From: Dolichospermum planctonicum
GTDB taxonomy: Bacteria > Cyanobacteriota > Cyanobacteriia > Cyanobacteriales > Nostocaceae
DNA length: 64,000 bases
Direction of reading: 5' to 3'
Assembly: GCF_005402965.1 (NCBI RefSeq)
Contig: NZ_BJCF01000010.1
Span: 1 to 64,000, forward strand
This document shows positions 36,926 through 48,679 of the stretch, piece after piece. The notes beneath the pieces were generated by a model that was not told the origin of the DNA, did no database searches, and saw only the letters and a list, made by a program, of their open reading frames with translations. Both the position numbers and the translations under genes were made by a program. Every line of letters starts with the position of its first letter. Position 1 is the first letter of the stretch.

Positions 36926-38020
36926 TTAACGTGATTTTAACTCAAGAATTTGTATCAGTGCTGCGCCCATAGCCCGACAACCGACAAGCTGCATTCCTGG
37001 TGACATAATATCTCCTGTGCGATAGCCTTGTTCTAAAACTTCTAAAACACTATTTTCAATTAAGTCTGCTGCTTCTGGCTGATTTAAAGCATAACGCAAC
37101 ATCATGGCGGTACTTAAAACCTGTGCTAAGGGGTTAGCTTTGTCAAGTCCTGCAATATCCGGGGCTGAACCGTGAACTGGTTCATAAACACCAGGACCAT
37201 CAGCACCCAAACTAGCAGAAGGTAACATTCCTATACTACCAGTTAACATAGCGGCTGCATCTGAGAGAATATCACCAAATAGGTTTCCTGTGACAATCGT
37301 ATCAAATTGTTTGGGAGCGCGAACTAATTGCATGGCCGCATTATCTACATATAAGTGAGATAATTCAACATCAGTATATTCTGCGGAAAGTTGTATCATG
37401 CGATCGCGCCAAAGTTGAGATACTTCTAATACATTGGCTTTATCCACAGAACAGAGTTTTCCGCCGCGTTTTCGTGCCGTTTCAAAGGCTACGCGCCCAA
37501 TACGTTCAATTTCTGACTCGCTGTAAACCATGGTATTTACACCGCGTTTTTCTCCGGTTTCCGTTGCAAATATGCCCTTAGGCTTACCGAAATAAATGCC
37601 GCCAGTGAGTTCACGCACGACCATGATATCTACACCTTCGACAATTTCCCGTTTGAGACTAGAAGCGTCAATTAACTGGGGGAGAATTTTCGCAGGGCGT
37701 AAATTAGCAAATAGCCCTAAACCAGCCCGCAGCCCTAATAAACCTGCTTCTGGGCGTAAATTGGCACTAAGAGAGTCCCATTTGTAACCACCGATAGCCG
37801 CGAGTAAGACGGAATCACTATGCCGACACTTATCCAATGTGACAGCAGGGAGGGGTTCACCGGTTTCGTCAATAGCAGCGCCACCAATTAAAGCCGTGGA
37901 AAATTCAAAGTTAATATCAAAGGTTTGACTGACGCATTTTAGCACGTCCACCGCGACAGCCATAATTTCTGGACCAATGCCGTCGCCAGGTAGTAGGGTA
38001 ATGTAGTATTTTTGGGTCAT
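36926..38020 (-). CDS. leuB: 3-isopropylmalate dehydrogenase
   Basis: 364 residues. The start [20 protein letters not shown] is typical. The catalytic and metal-binding regions include [42 protein letters not shown] and [15 protein letters not shown]. It oxidises and decarboxylates 3-isopropylmalate in leucine synthesis. No other leu gene is adjacent, as is usual in cyanobacteria. A family-1 MITE lies 33 bases upstream of the start, within or near its promoter. Confidence 0.95.
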   Translation of the reverse strand: MTQKYYITLLPGDGIGPEIMAVAVDVLKCVSQTFDINFEFSTALIGGAAIDETGEPLPAVTLDKCRHSDSVLLAAIGGYKWDSLSANLRPEAGLLGLRAGLGLFANLRPAKILPQLIDASSLKREIVEGVDIMVVRELTGGIYFGKPKGIFATETGEKRGVNTMVYSESEIERIGRVAFETARKRGGKLCSVDKANVLEVSQLWRDRMIQLSAEYTDVELSHLYVDNAAMQLVRAPKQFDTIVTGNLFGDILSDAAAMLTGSIGMLPSASLGADGPGVYEPVHGSAPDIAGLDKANPLAQVLSTAMMLRYALNQPEAADLIENSVLEVLEQGYRTGDIMSPGMQLVGCRAMGAALIQILELKSR

Positions 38021-38053
38021 GGTTGGGTTTTGCTGGGTGAATGTTTACAGATA

Positions 38054-38169
38054 TAAGTAGGTTGGCGTGAAAAATTGTCGTTATGACAAGGGAACTCTTA
38101 ACTCTTAACTGGGAACAGGGAACTTTACTTTTCGTTACTTATGTCGGTTTTTTTCCGTTTATCTACTTA
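38054..38169 (+). mobile_element. MITE-like element, family 1, copy B (most complete)
   Basis: Left end 'taagtaggttggcgtgaaaa', then 'attgtcgttatgacaaggga', a core of 'actcttaactgggaacaggg', and right end 'tttttttccgtttatctact' + 'ta'. Terminal inverted repeats are TAAGTAGGT and A(T)CTACTTA. 116 bp, non-coding. It sits upstream of leuB. Confidence 0.8.
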
Positions 38170-38716
38170 TGTTGAGTTTTTGGACTAGTTGACTTTTTGT
38201 GGCACACCCACAGTGATCAGGTTTAACAGAGTTTCGTCTTCTGTTGATTAACCTTCTGAGTTAAAAATACTCTTAAACGAGCGCCCATATCTCAATCACT
38301 TTACTAGATGTTTTCTTCGTATTTACTTATCTTTACAGATTTTGGTTGTTTCACCCCAACTTACTTGTCAGTAAATCAAAAACAATGTAGGATAAAGGAG
38401 AACACGGTCAGTGTGATTATTAATCAAATTTTGGCAATTCCTTATGCACTTAAATAAATCTAGTCAGCGGATTTTATGGCAATCCCAACCGATGACAATG
38501 ATACCTGAGAAGGGGGAGATGGAACTACCTAAATCCTGGAGATGGCGTGAATGCGATAGCGCAAGCGCTGACTTGTCAGTTCGCTGGTGGCACAGATAGT
38601 GATAAGTTGGATCTAATCAAGGTATAAAATAAAATAAAAGTATAATTAATTTTGCTTTATTACTTACTTCTAATAACGCACTTACGAGACTTACCCCCTT
38701 TACAAAGCAACGCTAA
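38170..38716. other. Intergenic region before the defence operon, no gene seen
   Basis: About 550 bases with stop codons in all frames and one 'gcgatagcgcaagcgct' palindromic scrap near 38555. The last 100 bases are AT-rich and likely contain the operon promoter. Confidence 0.4.
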
Positions 38717-41700
38717 ATGATATTAGACAACGAAAAATATCGGAAAGTTCATGAGTGGATGACAAAATATACAGAGGAAGGTACTGTAGACATTGTTACA
38801 GGTTATTTTACTGTTGGGGCTTTAGCTTATCTTTCTCAGCAAATTAATCATAAAATTGCTAAATTTCGACTAGTGCTTGGGGATATTGTTAACCTAGATC
38901 AAGTCGAGAATCGTCCGTTAGATTTACTAAACGAGAATATTACGATTGAAGCGGCTCTGAATCTTAGTCTTTTGGCACAGGAAGCCGTTATTTTTTTAAG
39001 ACAGGACAAGGTTAAAGTAAAAACTTTAGAGCCAAATTTTTGTCATGCTAAGTGTTACTTATTTGAGCCATTGAAGGATGATGATCGCAATAAGTATTTT
39101 ATTTCGGGTAGTTCAAACTTAACTGAGGCAGGAATTGGCCTAAAGCATACAAATAATTTAGAATTGAATATTGCTGAGACGGGGAATAATCATCAATATA
39201 AAGAATTGGTAAAATGGTTTTATTCACTTTGGATAAAACCTCAAGCTCATCAAGAAAAAACTCTCTTATTGAAAGATGGAACAACTGAAAAAGTAGATTT
39301 TAAGCAATATCTAATTCATGAAATTGAAAAAATATTTATTAAATATACTCCCAGAGATATTTACTATAAGATATTATTTGAGTTGTTTGGTAATCAAGTT
39401 TTGGAAATTGAGAATGATCCAGACTTTAATCGTCAAGTTGGTAGATTAGAAAATACTGCTATTTTTACTGCACTTTATGACTTTCAAAAAAAGGGTGTTC
39501 TGAGTCTGATTCGGATGCTACAGAAATATAATGGAGCTATTTTAGCAGATGCGGTGGGTTTAGGAAAAACTTGGAGTGCTTTGGCTGTGATGAAGTTTTT
39601 TCAAATGCAAGGACGGGAAGTTATATTACTTTGTCCTAAAAAATTAGAAAGTAATTGGAGACGCTATAAGGAAGATCAAGCATCAAAATTTGAAACCGAT
39701 AAGCTTAAATTTTTCATTCGTTTTCATACTGATATGAACAGCGATCGCCTAAATTCCTATCATGATCGCGCTGATAAGTTTTTTTGTGATGACAAACCCA
39801 AATTAATTGTCATTGATGAAAGTCATAATCTCAGAAATGACAAATCTAATCGTTATAAATTTTTAGTTGATCAAATTTTAAAAAAGAATCAAGATATCAA
39901 AGTTTTACTGATATCAGCAACTCCCATTAATAATTCCTTAAATGATGTCAGAAATCAATTTAAGTTAATGGTTCAAGGTGATGTACATGACTATGATAGC
40001 AAATTAGGTGTAAAAAATATTGATTATTCCTTTAAACAAGCACAGACTATATTTAACGAGTGGCGCAGAGATACAAAACCTCAAATCGGCAATTTTATTA
40101 AAAAGCTCTCAGACAATGATTTTTTTAGGTTAACAGATTCTCTATTAGTTGCGAGAACTAGAAAAAGGGTGGAAGGTCAACAGACAAATTTAGTATTTCC
40201 TACCAAAACAAAGCCTAAAAATTTATTTATAACACCACATCAGCTTGGTAATTTTGAAACCTTTGAGGAATTGTTTGATCATTTTCCACCGATGTTATCA
40301 GGATATCAGCCAGCTTTTTATTTAGATGATGAATCAAATCAGCAAAAAGACGCTAAGAAAGATATATTACGCGATGAAAAATCACGCGATCGCTTTCTAG
40401 TTAAGATGATTTATATCTTGATGGTGAAGCGATTGGAGTCTTCTTGGTTTTCCTTTTACTCAACAGTTGAGAAAATCAAAAACCATCATCAAAATGCTTT
40501 AGATAGGATTAAAGCATATCAAGCAAGCAAGGTGAAAACAGCATTATTAGAAAATGATGTTTATGATTTAGAAAATGATGAAAATGATGAAAATGATGAT
40601 GATTTTACTGAAGCAGTTGAACAATATACCTTAGGTAAAAAACGCCCGATTAGGATCGCGGAAATTGATCAAGCTGGTAATTTGGATAAATTTAAGGAGG
40701 ATCTAAAAAAAGATTTAGATGCTCTCGATAAGCTGTCTGTCAATTTGCAAAAGTTTCATATCAAAATTGATAAAGAAATTAAGAAGCCCAATCAGTTTAA
40801 ATCCTGTGATGACAAGTTGGAGAGACTGATTACAGAAATTATCGAAAAGCGGAAATCAGGGGCAAATAACCATAATCAAAAAGTGGTAATTTTTACAGTC
40901 TATCGTGATACAGCGATGTATTTGTTTAATCAGCTTCGAGCTAGAGGTTTTGACAAGATGGCGATTGCATCGGGGACAGGCTCATACTCAGATGATAGCG
41001 ATCGCCAACAGTCTATGGAAGCAATTCTCGAAAGATTTGCACCATATACCAAGCTATTTTGTGAAAAGGAATGGTCTTTTAGCTCTGAGAAACAAGGGTT
41101 AGAAGCTTTTGCACAATGGCAAGAATGGGTTAAAGATAATCACCCCCAGACGTATCAAAAGCTGAATAATCCTCTTGATATCTTGATTGCTACGGATGCT
41201 CTCAGTGAGGGACAAAATTTGCAAGATGCTGATATGGTGATTAATTACGATATTCATTGGAATCCTGTGCGAATTATTCAACGCATGGGACGGATTGATC
41301 GCTTGGGTAGTCCTAATCAACAAATTTTTGGGATTAACTTCTGGCCATCAGATAATATTAATTCCTATCTCAATTTGCAAGGACGGATTGAGCAACGAAT
41401 GGCAACGATGAAGTTGGCGGGAGCAGAGGTGGATCATCAATTTTCTGATAGTTTTGCTAAGATGGTTCATGATGAAGAGTTTGATCAAAAGATGAATGAT
41501 TTGATGATGCAGCAAATGCAAGTCACTTGGGATGATATTGAAGTAAGCGATCAAGGGTTAGGCTTTGATAGTTTGTCTTTGGAGCGATATCGTCAGGATT
41601 TATTAGCAGAATTTAATCGTGACAAGGATAAATATCGCCAAATGCCCAAGGGTGTCTATACGGGATTTGTAGCAGAGCAGAAATCTGGTGTTAGTGATGA

Positions 41701-42148
41701 TTTGAGTGATGGTATCATTGCTTTGTTGGGGTATCCTGCCAAACCAGCTAAGAAATTAGATCATCAATATCAGGTGTTTGATTTAATTTACATTGATAAA
41801 TCAGGTAAATTAATTTTAAAAAATCAAAAAGAAGTTTTAGATTTGCTAACCTTGTATAAAGATAATGAGCGTTTTGTACCAGATGCAATTGATCGTGGTG
41901 AAGCAGTGGTAATTGCAGAGTTGGTGAACGCGCTTAAAACTTGGTTAAGCAGTCAAGCAATGCAAACTGAGGAAATGGAAGATGGTTCTATCAAAGAAAC
42001 AATGGGTAATGAAACGCTGGGAATTTTGCAAGGCTTAAAAAAAGGTAACAAGGCTTCTATAGATAGGATCAAGCAAAATGTTACAGTTGATGGTAAATAT
42101 CAGCTTAATAATTTCGACTTAATCAGTTGGGTTTTATTAACGGTATAA
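38717..42148 (+). CDS. PLD-like nuclease / SNF2-type helicase fusion protein
   Basis: 1143 residues. The N-terminal phospholipase-D-like domain has HAKCYLF near residue 109 and [11 protein letters not shown]. The helicase has Walker [11 protein letters not shown] (K near 284), Walker [11 protein letters not shown] (~366), SATP (~400), and the C-terminal lobe with [20 protein letters not shown] and [10 protein letters not shown] (~825-860). It should bind and translocate on DNA and may cut it. Only four bases separate it from the methyltransferase gene, so the two form an operon. It contains HIP1 sites. Similar helicases occur in DISARM- and BREX-like defence loci. Confidence 0.85.
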   Translation: MILDNEKYRKVHEWMTKYTEEGTVDIVTGYFTVGALAYLSQQINHKIAKFRLVLGDIVNLDQVENRPLDLLNENITIEAALNLSLLAQEAVIFLRQDKVKVKTLEPNFCHAKCYLFEPLKDDDRNKYFISGSSNLTEAGIGLKHTNNLELNIAETGNNHQYKELVKWFYSLWIKPQAHQEKTLLLKDGTTEKVDFKQYLIHEIEKIFIKYTPRDIYYKILFELFGNQVLEIENDPDFNRQVGRLENTAIFTALYDFQKKGVLSLIRMLQKYNGAILADAVGLGKTWSALAVMKFFQMQGREVILLCPKKLESNWRRYKEDQASKFETDKLKFFIRFHTDMNSDRLNSYHDRADKFFCDDKPKLIVIDESHNLRNDKSNRYKFLVDQILKKNQDIKVLLISATPINNSLNDVRNQFKLMVQGDVHDYDSKLGVKNIDYSFKQAQTIFNEWRRDTKPQIGNFIKKLSDNDFFRLTDSLLVARTRKRVEGQQTNLVFPTKTKPKNLFITPHQLGNFETFEELFDHFPPMLSGYQPAFYLDDESNQQKDAKKDILRDEKSRDRFLVKMIYILMVKRLESSWFSFYSTVEKIKNHHQNALDRIKAYQASKVKTALLENDVYDLENDENDENDDDFTEAVEQYTLGKKRPIRIAEIDQAGNLDKFKEDLKKDLDALDKLSVNLQKFHIKIDKEIKKPNQFKSCDDKLERLITEIIEKRKSGANNHNQKVVIFTVYRDTAMYLFNQLRARGFDKMAIASGTGSYSDDSDRQQSMEAILERFAPYTKLFCEKEWSFSSEKQGLEAFAQWQEWVKDNHPQTYQKLNNPLDILIATDALSEGQNLQDADMVINYDIHWNPVRIIQRMGRIDRLGSPNQQIFGINFWPSDNINSYLNLQGRIEQRMATMKLAGAEVDHQFSDSFAKMVHDEEFDQKMNDLMMQQMQVTWDDIEVSDQGLGFDSLSLERYRQDLLAEFNRDKDKYRQMPKGVYTGFVAEQKSGVSDDLSDGIIALLGYPAKPAKKLDHQYQVFDLIYIDKSGKLILKNQKEVLDLLTLYKDNERFVPDAIDRGEAVVIAELVNALKTWLSSQAMQTEEMEDGSIKETMGNETLGILQGLKKGNKASIDRIKQNVTVDGKYQLNNFDLISWVLLTV

Positions 42149-42152
42149 AATT

Positions 42153-45100
42153 ATGCAACTAACAAGATTTAATGAAATAGATTTTTTACCTGCTTTAAAG
42201 GAGTTGTTTGGTAAGTCAAATCTAAATATACCGATTAATTATGTAGATGATAAGCCGGTTTCGGCAAAAAAAATATTACAGAATACTTATAAAGATAATG
42301 AGGTTTTTAGGTTAATTAATGATGTTTATTTTGTTGGGTTAGTAGATGATGCAGCTTTTAGAGGTAATCAAAGTTTAGCGATTGATCAGATTAAGTCAGA
42401 TTATGATGGAATTTTGATTTTTGGGGTGACTTTAAATAATCGTGATCATGGACAATTACCAAAGCGATCGCATTTAGCAGAAATATCACGGGCGTTTAAT
42501 CGGGAATTTTACTATACACCTGTGGTGGTGGTGTTTAAGTACACTGATGCAAATAGCGAATATCTAGCGTTTGCAAATACCGAGAGATTGAAATACAAGG
42601 ACAATCAAGAAGGTGAGAAACCGGGGAAGGTGACACTGTTACGGGATATTGATATTCGACAACCGCATTCTGGGCATCAACGTATTTTAGCAGAGTTAGC
42701 AATTCCAACAACAGGTAAGGATCGAGTTGATTCTTTTGCCAATTTATATGCTTATTGGCAGAAGGTACTTGATGTTAGTTTGCTGAATAAGAATTTTTAC
42801 AGAGAACTTTCTAACTGGTATTTTTGGGCAGTTGGGCGCGTAACTTTTCCCTCAGAACCAAATTTGCTTGAAGCTCAGGCTAAGAAGGTTAGTCTTGAAG
42901 ATTTGAAACAAGAACACAAATCTAAAAATGTGATTCGTTTGCTGACGCGATTGCTTTTTGTGTGGTTTATTAAAGAAAAAGGACTAATCCCTCCAGAGCT
43001 TTTTAATCTTGATGATTTACAAAGGGATATTCTCAAGAATATCTCTCCCTATACTGATTTAGGACTCTTTAAGCAGGTAAATCAAGAAAGTATCTATTAC
43101 AAAGCTATCTTACAAAACCTCTTTTTTGCAACGCTAAACTGTCCAATTAAACCAATGGAAAGCCACGATAATCGCGTCAGAGGCTTTCGGAAAATGGATA
43201 ACTATGGACAGCACCGAGACGCTAACTTTTTGATGCGCTACAGGGAACACTTCCAGAATCCAGAGAGACTTGTGGAAATGGTGAATGGTGTTGTCCCTTT
43301 CCTCAACGGTGGGTTATTTGAATGTTTGGACGATAAGTTAAACAAGGTATTTATTGACGGATTTTCAGACAATCTACCTAAAACAGAGCAATTGATTGTT
43401 CCTGATTATTTGTTTTTTGGAGCAGAAGAGAAAGTTGATTTAAGTGCAGAATATGGTGCAACTAATAAGGGGACAAAAGAGGCGGCGGTCAAGGGTTTAA
43501 TCAATATTCTCAAAGCTTACAAATTTACGATTACAGAAAATACCCCAATTGAAGAAGATGTCGCACTCGATCCTGAGTTGTTGGGTAAAGTATTTGAGAA
43601 TCTTTTGGCTAGTTATAATCCTGAGACAAAGACGACAGCCAGAAAGCAAACAGGCTCTTTTTATACGGGCCGTGAAATTGTTAATTACATGGTGGATGAG
43701 AGTCTCATTGCTTACTTAAAAAATGAGTTACTTGCTCAAGAATCTGGATATAAAGAGGAAGATTTAGATCGGCAATTGCGTCAACTGGTTTCTTTTGATG
43801 CTGTTAATCCATTTGAAGGAAATGCTGAGGTTCAGAAACGGATTATTAAGGCTTTGGATAAATGTACTATTCTTGATCCTGCCTGTGGTTCGGGTGCTTT
43901 CCCGATGGGGATTTTGCAAAAGATGGTACATATTCTATTTAAAGTTGACCCGAAAAATACGGAATGGAAACACCGTCAAATTGCCAGAGTTGAAGCGGCT
44001 ATTAGTCAGTTAGAGGAGTTAGATGATGCTCAATATCGGGAGCAAAGTATTCAAGATTTGAATGCTCAAATTAAGGATATTGAGGAGGCTTTTGCTAATA
44101 ATGAGTTAGATTATGGACGTAAGTTATATCTGATTGAGAATTGTATTTATGGGGTAGATATACAGTCCATTGCTACCCAAATTTCTAAGCTACGGTTCTT
44201 TATTTCGTTGGTGGTTGATCAAAAGGTTGATCTAAATAAGGATAATTTTGGGATTCGTCCTTTGCCTAACCTCGAAACTAAGTTTGTAGCGGCTAATACT
44301 TTGATTGGGATTGAGAAACCAAAGGTGCAGTTAAGTTTGTTTGATACGCCAGAAATCAAGAAATTAGAGGCGGATTTGAAGAAGGTCAGGCATCGTTTAT
44401 TTAGTTCTAAGTCTCCTAGTCATAAGCGCAAGTTGAGAGATCAAGATAAGGCTTTGAGAGAAAAAATTGCTGTAGTTTTACAAAAAAATGGCTGGGAAAC
44501 TGATACTGCAAATAAATTAGCAAACTGGGACCCATACAACCAAAATGTTTCTTCTCCTTTCTTTGATTCAGAATGGATGTTTGATATTTCAGATGGTTTT
44601 GATATCGTGATTGGTAATCCGCCTTATGGAAACATTTTTAAAGACAAAAAAATGTTCGATCAAATTTTGAAATTATATTTGACAGCAGAATATAAGATCG
44701 AGGCGTATTCTGTTTTTGTTGAAAAAGGAACAAATTTATTGTCAAATGATGGAATATTAAATTTTATTACACCTTACACATTTTTGTCAGGAACATACTT
44801 TTCAAAGTTTAGACAATTTATTAAGAATAATTGTCTAAAAAAATTAACAGTTTTAGGAAAAAAAGTATTTGAAGCAGCAGAAGTAGATACTTGTATTATA
44901 TTTCTTCAAAAAAATACAAGTCATAGGTTTTGTTCATTACTCGATTTAAGAAAAAATAATTATCTAGAATCGCTAAATAATATACCTCCAACAAACATTC
45001 CTCTAGATGTATTGTTAAGTTCATTTCAAGAAGTTATATGTGTTGGTAGTAAAGATGAAATTGAAATTTTCCAAAAATTAAATCGTCAAATCTTAAAGCT

Positions 45101-45908
45101 TGATGATTTAATAGAATTTTATCATGGAATACAAACTAGGGGCAACAATGATTCCATTTTTGAGGATCAAATTGATGGAACTTACCCTATCATTAAAGGA
45201 CGTGATTTTAATAAATTTTATTTGGGTAGAATTGAACAGTATTTTATACTTAAATCAGAAAATATTAAATCGGGAGGTGATCTTAGTTACCACTATACCA
45301 ATCCAAAACTTATAATAAGAACAACGGCAGATGGCATAATTGCAACAATTGATAGGAATAAAAATCTTGTTCTTAATAGTGTAAATATTGGTATTCTAAA
45401 ATCAAAAAATAGCTATAGTTTAGAGGCTATTCTTGGAATAATTAATTCCAAGCTAATAGATTTTTGGTATAGTATGGCTGTTCAAGAGTTAGATAAAACA
45501 TTTGCCGAAGTTAAGATTGTTTATTTGAAGAGAATACCAATTCCAAACTATACGGAAACAAATAATAAATTGATTGCTACTATAGTTGAAGTTATTATTT
45601 TTTCTAATTTTCAAAAAAGAGGATTTTACAAGCAACTTGATGATATTTTAGATTCTTTGGTTTTCAACGTGTATTTTCCTGAACATATGAAAAATTGTGG
45701 CATAAATGTGTTAGATTTTATCGAAAGAGATATTACAGAAGTTATGCAAGGTAAGGAATTTAAAAATTTATTAGATGAAGAAAAACAAAAAGTAATTGAA
45801 CAACTTTATGACAAATGGACAGATCCAGATAATGAAATTCCTAACCGCATCAAACTATTTGCTGTCAGAAGTCCTGATATTTTAAAACCCATCTTGGAAA
45901 GTAAATAA
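42153..45908 (+). CDS. Eco57I-class adenine-specific DNA methyltransferase of a defence operon
   Basis: 1251 residues. Residues ~1-230 are a non-methyltransferase N-domain. The methyltransferase has [17 protein letters not shown], motif [11 protein letters not shown] near residue 575, and NPPYG near 822. The C-terminal ~350 residues look like a target-recognition domain ([22 protein letters not shown]). It would methylate adenine at a specific site, marking self DNA for the linked helicase. No HNH or PD-(D/E)XK nuclease motif is evident here, so restriction must come from the partner. Its stop overlaps the start of a truncated third gene (TAATG). Confidence 0.85.
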   Translation: MQLTRFNEIDFLPALKELFGKSNLNIPINYVDDKPVSAKKILQNTYKDNEVFRLINDVYFVGLVDDAAFRGNQSLAIDQIKSDYDGILIFGVTLNNRDHGQLPKRSHLAEISRAFNREFYYTPVVVVFKYTDANSEYLAFANTERLKYKDNQEGEKPGKVTLLRDIDIRQPHSGHQRILAELAIPTTGKDRVDSFANLYAYWQKVLDVSLLNKNFYRELSNWYFWAVGRVTFPSEPNLLEAQAKKVSLEDLKQEHKSKNVIRLLTRLLFVWFIKEKGLIPPELFNLDDLQRDILKNISPYTDLGLFKQVNQESIYYKAILQNLFFATLNCPIKPMESHDNRVRGFRKMDNYGQHRDANFLMRYREHFQNPERLVEMVNGVVPFLNGGLFECLDDKLNKVFIDGFSDNLPKTEQLIVPDYLFFGAEEKVDLSAEYGATNKGTKEAAVKGLINILKAYKFTITENTPIEEDVALDPELLGKVFENLLASYNPETKTTARKQTGSFYTGREIVNYMVDESLIAYLKNELLAQESGYKEEDLDRQLRQLVSFDAVNPFEGNAEVQKRIIKALDKCTILDPACGSGAFPMGILQKMVHILFKVDPKNTEWKHRQIARVEAAISQLEELDDAQYREQSIQDLNAQIKDIEEAFANNELDYGRKLYLIENCIYGVDIQSIATQISKLRFFISLVVDQKVDLNKDNFGIRPLPNLETKFVAANTLIGIEKPKVQLSLFDTPEIKKLEADLKKVRHRLFSSKSPSHKRKLRDQDKALREKIAVVLQKNGWETDTANKLANWDPYNQNVSSPFFDSEWMFDISDGFDIVIGNPPYGNIFKDKKMFDQILKLYLTAEYKIEAYSVFVEKGTNLLSNDGILNFITPYTFLSGTYFSKFRQFIKNNCLKKLTVLGKKVFEAAEVDTCIIFLQKNTSHRFCSLLDLRKNNYLESLNNIPPTNIPLDVLLSSFQEVICVGSKDEIEIFQKLNRQILKLDDLIEFYHGIQTRGNNDSIFEDQIDGTYPIIKGRDFNKFYLGRIEQYFILKSENIKSGGDLSYHYTNPKLIIRTTADGIIATIDRNKNLVLNSVNIGILKSKNSYSLEAILGIINSKLIDFWYSMAVQELDKTFAEVKIVYLKRIPIPNYTETNNKLIATIVEVIIFSNFQKRGFYKQLDDILDSLVFNVYFPEHMKNCGINVLDFIERDITEVMQGKEFKNLLDEEKQKVIEQLYDKWTDPDNEIPNRIKLFAVRSPDILKPILESK

Positions 45909-45964
45909 TGAAGCGAATCAAAGAAATTAAAATCAAAAACTTATCTTTTCTTTTGCTTAACTAA
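45908..45964 (+). pseudogene. Decapitated third gene of the defence operon (AAA/SMC-like ATPase start)
   Basis: The ATG overlaps the methyltransferase stop. The reading [18 protein letters not shown] then stops. The first eleven residues are the standard opening of RecF/SMC-like AAA ATPases, where 'I-I-N-F' precedes the P-loop. Everything after ~14 codons is lost; the next bases are unrelated. The identity of the lost gene is an inference from this short stretch and the translational coupling. Confidence 0.5.
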
Positions 45965-46013
45965 CTACCCAATTTTTTTTGCCTTTTTCCACTTTTTCAG
46001 CAAGCCTTAATTA

Positions 46014-46415
46014 TTATTCCATAAATAAACTCGGTTCTACATGAAAAAAATCTCCTAAATTCCGTGCTTGTTCTGCATTTATCTTTTCTTGTCCATTAAA
46101 AATATTATTAACTATATCTTCATTTCCTAAAACTGCTACTAAATCATCTCGACTTCTTTCAGATTCTTCCAATAAAAATAATAACATAGATAGAGGATGA
46201 TTTTGCTGATTAGGTTGATAATTTTCTTTTTCAAACTTTTCTATTAAAGTAATTAACAACTGATATAATTCATCTTCTTCCGGTGTACGTTTCCGGTGCA
46301 TTAAATCTTCCACGATTCCTAAAGCTTGCTCATTTTCCGCTTCAGTTTTTATCAACTTGGGAAGATAAGCTGTTAATAATTCCTTGTATTTTTCCCGATT
46401 AAAAGTAAGGGTCAT
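46014..46415 (-). CDS. HigA-type antitoxin / XRE-like regulator
   Basis: 133 residues. The N-terminal half (FNREKYKELLTAYLPKLI, RTPEEDELYQLLITLIEKFE) and the C-terminal helix-turn-helix (ERSRDDLVAVLGNEDIVNNI, EKINAEQARNLGDFF) match HigA-like antitoxins common in cyanobacteria. These repress their own operon and neutralise HigB RNases. No HigB-like ORF is adjacent: the upstream small ORF (46425-46568) is not toxin-like. Confidence 0.7.
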   Translation of the reverse strand: MTLTFNREKYKELLTAYLPKLIKTEAENEQALGIVEDLMHRKRTPEEDELYQLLITLIEKFEKENYQPNQQNHPLSMLLFLLEESERSRDDLVAVLGNEDIVNNIFNGQEKINAEQARNLGDFFHVEPSLFME

Positions 46416-46424
46416 TAATTTTTA

Positions 46425-46568
46425 TTATCTATTCGGGTCTGTCAACAAACACCGTAACGCCATTAATACCCGTCTAGGACTTTTGCGTTGCATAGCCATT
46501 CTCAACCAATAAGCAGCTTCCTCCTTACCCATAGCCAGGCTTGGCATATTCTGGGGGTGCTGTACCAT
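46425..46568 (-). CDS. Small basic ORF, 47 residues, unrecognised
   Basis: MVQHPQNMPSLAMGKEEAAY then WLRMAMQRKSPRRVLMALRC to LLTDPNR. It is rich in Met, Arg and Lys and helix-forming. A stretch 'taaggagga' lies inside it rather than upstream, so the true start may be a later ATG. It ends 9 bases before the HigA-like start. Coding is plausible but unproven. Confidence 0.4.
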   Translation of the reverse strand: MVQHPQNMPSLAMGKEEAAYWLRMAMQRKSPRRVLMALRCLLTDPNR

Positions 46569-46574
46569 TGATGT

Positions 46575-46799
46575 CTAATTTTTATCAATTATAATGAGTT
46601 TGTTTCTAGATGTTACACCAGATTTAATTGTAATAGATGATTTAGGAACATCAAATTTTTTGGCTAATAGTTTAATTAGTTCTTCGTTGGCTTTACCGTC
46701 TACTGGTGGTGATTTTAAATGTACATTTAAACTACCATCTGCTAATTCTTCAATCTTTTGCTGCTGGGAATTTGGTTTAACTTTTACTATTTTTTGCAT
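46575..46799 (-). CDS. DUF167 / YggU-family protein
   Basis: 74 residues with the diagnostic [20 protein letters not shown] and [16 protein letters not shown]. The family is widespread and of unknown biochemical role. Ends a few bases before the small ORF, so these minus-strand genes may be co-transcribed. A family-1 MITE begins five bases upstream of its start codon. Confidence 0.85.
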   Translation of the reverse strand: MQKIVKVKPNSQQQKIEELADGSLNVHLKSPPVDGKANEELIKLLAKKFDVPKSSITIKSGVTSRNKLIIIDKN

Positions 46800-46803
46800 T
46801 ATC

Positions 46804-46922
46804 TAAGTAGGTTGGCGTTAAAAATTGTCGTTATGACAAGGGAACAGGGAACTCTTAACTGGGAACAGGGAACAAGGAACTCTTAACTGGGAACTCTTAA
46901 CTGGGAACAGGGAACGAGGAAT
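46804..46922 (+). mobile_element. MITE-like element, family 1, copy C (right end lost)
   Basis: 'taagtaggttggcgttaaaa' and 'attgtcgttatgacaaggga' match copies A and B, then a long core of 'acagggaactcttaactggg' units. The characteristic right end (ttacttttcgttacttatgt) is absent. Confidence 0.7.
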
Positions 46923-47022
46923 TTTTTGGCGCTGCTGAATTGAGGTGTGAAAATCAAAAACTCCATTTCTCAAACTCTCACTCTTTATCTACTTTCCCTG
47001 TCTCTATTTTTTTCTGGAGGTT

Positions 47023-47337
47023 TTAAGTAATCCCTAACATTCTATTTACTTGTTGTAATGCTAGGGGTTTGCGTTCGATATTTTGGAAACATTCAATATT
47101 TTTTAGTTGTATGTAAGCAGTTTTGAAATTACTCGTTTTTAATAAAACAATGTCTTGATAAACTGCTTCTTGGGGAATTTTTATTTCTATTACCAAGTCT
47201 TGTAGTTGATTTTGGCTGATAGCTATATTCAAATATTTCAAAAATACTTCTCTTTTCTTGGAACGAACAGTTACCAAGTACCAGTTATCAATGCTTTTTT
47301 CTGATGGGTTTGAATCTATGGTTTCGATTTGTGACAT
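47023..47337 (-). CDS. Small conserved protein with NusG N-domain-like features
   Basis: 104 residues. NWYLVTVRSKKREVFLKYL resembles the opening of NusG N-terminal (NGN) domains, and VYQDIVLLKTSNFKTAYIQL fits the rest of such a fold, but there is no KOW motif. The family-like end is RKPLALQQVNRMLG. A transcription-related role is only an inference. Confidence 0.6.
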   Translation of the reverse strand: MSQIETIDSNPSEKSIDNWYLVTVRSKKREVFLKYLNIAISQNQLQDLVIEIKIPQEAVYQDIVLLKTSNFKTAYIQLKNIECFQNIERKPLALQQVNRMLGIT

Positions 47338-47431
47338 GATTGCAGGTTTGACTTTTTTGAATTTATTTCAAGAGGAATTTCAAAACCTGATTTGTTTGAT
47401 TAATTGATCATGGAAATCCTAATCAGCCAAA

Positions 47432-48622
47432 TCACAGTTCTGACTTATTTAACCAATATTTGTAAGCTGCATAAGCTAGGGTGACTACTCCTGTCATAAT
47501 AGCAGATTCATCAACTTCAAATTGTGGATGATGCAGGGGATGATTAATTATTCTCTCTTCATAGCCTACACCCAAGCGAAACATTGCACCAGGGGCGTGT
47601 TCTAAATAAACAGAAAAATCTTCTGCACCTAAGGATGGTTCTGGTAAAATCTGTACACGCTCATTAGTCCATGCTTCTTCGGCTGCTGATTGTAATAGCT
47701 GCGTTAGCGTATTATCATTTTGGACACTGGGTACACCTTGACGATAATTAACTTGATATTTCGCATTATAAGAATTACAAACGTTAGCTACTATCTTTTC
47801 AATCCAATCTGGTAAATTATTACGAGTTTCTGGATGTAGCGATCGCACTGTCCCCAATAATTGTACTCTATCAGCAATTACATTTGGCGCTCTCCCACCA
47901 TTTATTTTACCAATACTCAATACTACGGGACGCAAAGGATTTTGGGTACGACTAATGGCCTGTTGTAATGATGTAATTACTTGTGATGCAATCCAAATCG
48001 CATCTATGGCTTCATGGGGACGCGCACCGTGTCCAGATTCACCAATAATAATAATCTCTAAATCGTCTGCTGCGGCTGTTAATGCACCATAACGAATACC
48101 AATCGAACCTGCGGGAATGGAAGGAAAAACGTGCAACCCTAAAATGGCCGCAACATTATTCATAACTCCATCTTTTACCATCCAATTTGCACCTTGAGCT
48201 ATTTCTTCCGCTGGTTGAAATATAAACCTCACTTTTCCCCCCAATTCTGAGGCAATTTGGGAAAGTATCATCGCTGTTCCCAAACCTACTGTAGTATGAA
48301 TATCATGTCCACAAGCGTGCATGACTCCGGGAATGCGAGAAGCATATTCTAAACTTGTACGTTCTTGAATGGGTAAAGCATCCATATCAGTACGAATTGC
48401 CAGTATATTATCACTATATTGTGTCCCTTTTAATTCACCAATCACACCTGTTCTGCCTATTCCCTCTTCTACGTGCAGTCCATTGGCGGATAATACACCA
48501 GCAATAAAAGCAGCGGTTTGATATTCTTCTCCGCTCAATTCTGGATGTGCATGAATATGTCGGCGGATTTCGACTAATCGAGATAATATACTTATTGATA
48601 ATTCTTTGATTCTGTTGAGCAT
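47432..48622 (-). CDS. M20-family amidohydrolase (N-acyl-amino acid hydrolase type)
   Basis: 396 residues. Metal-site motifs: HAHPELSGEE, IRTDMDALPIQE, MHACGHDIHTTVGLG, FQPAEEIAQGA and EPSLGAEDFSVYLE. The dimerisation domain lies in the middle (~180-300). Such enzymes hydrolyse N-acyl or hippurate-like amides, including IAA-amino-acid conjugates. The substrate is unknown. The gene is divergent from the Rpn-type gene with a 57-base spacer. Confidence 0.9.
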   Translation of the reverse strand: MLNRIKELSISILSRLVEIRRHIHAHPELSGEEYQTAAFIAGVLSANGLHVEEGIGRTGVIGELKGTQYSDNILAIRTDMDALPIQERTSLEYASRIPGVMHACGHDIHTTVGLGTAMILSQIASELGGKVRFIFQPAEEIAQGANWMVKDGVMNNVAAILGLHVFPSIPAGSIGIRYGALTAAADDLEIIIIGESGHGARPHEAIDAIWIASQVITSLQQAISRTQNPLRPVVLSIGKINGGRAPNVIADRVQLLGTVRSLHPETRNNLPDWIEKIVANVCNSYNAKYQVNYRQGVPSVQNDNTLTQLLQSAAEEAWTNERVQILPEPSLGAEDFSVYLEHAPGAMFRLGVGYEERIINHPLHHPQFEVDESAIMTGVVTLAYAAYKYWLNKSEL

Positions 48623-48679
48623 GGAAATAATTCTAAATTAATTGGGACTGAATTACCACAATTATTAGTATAGCATTTT

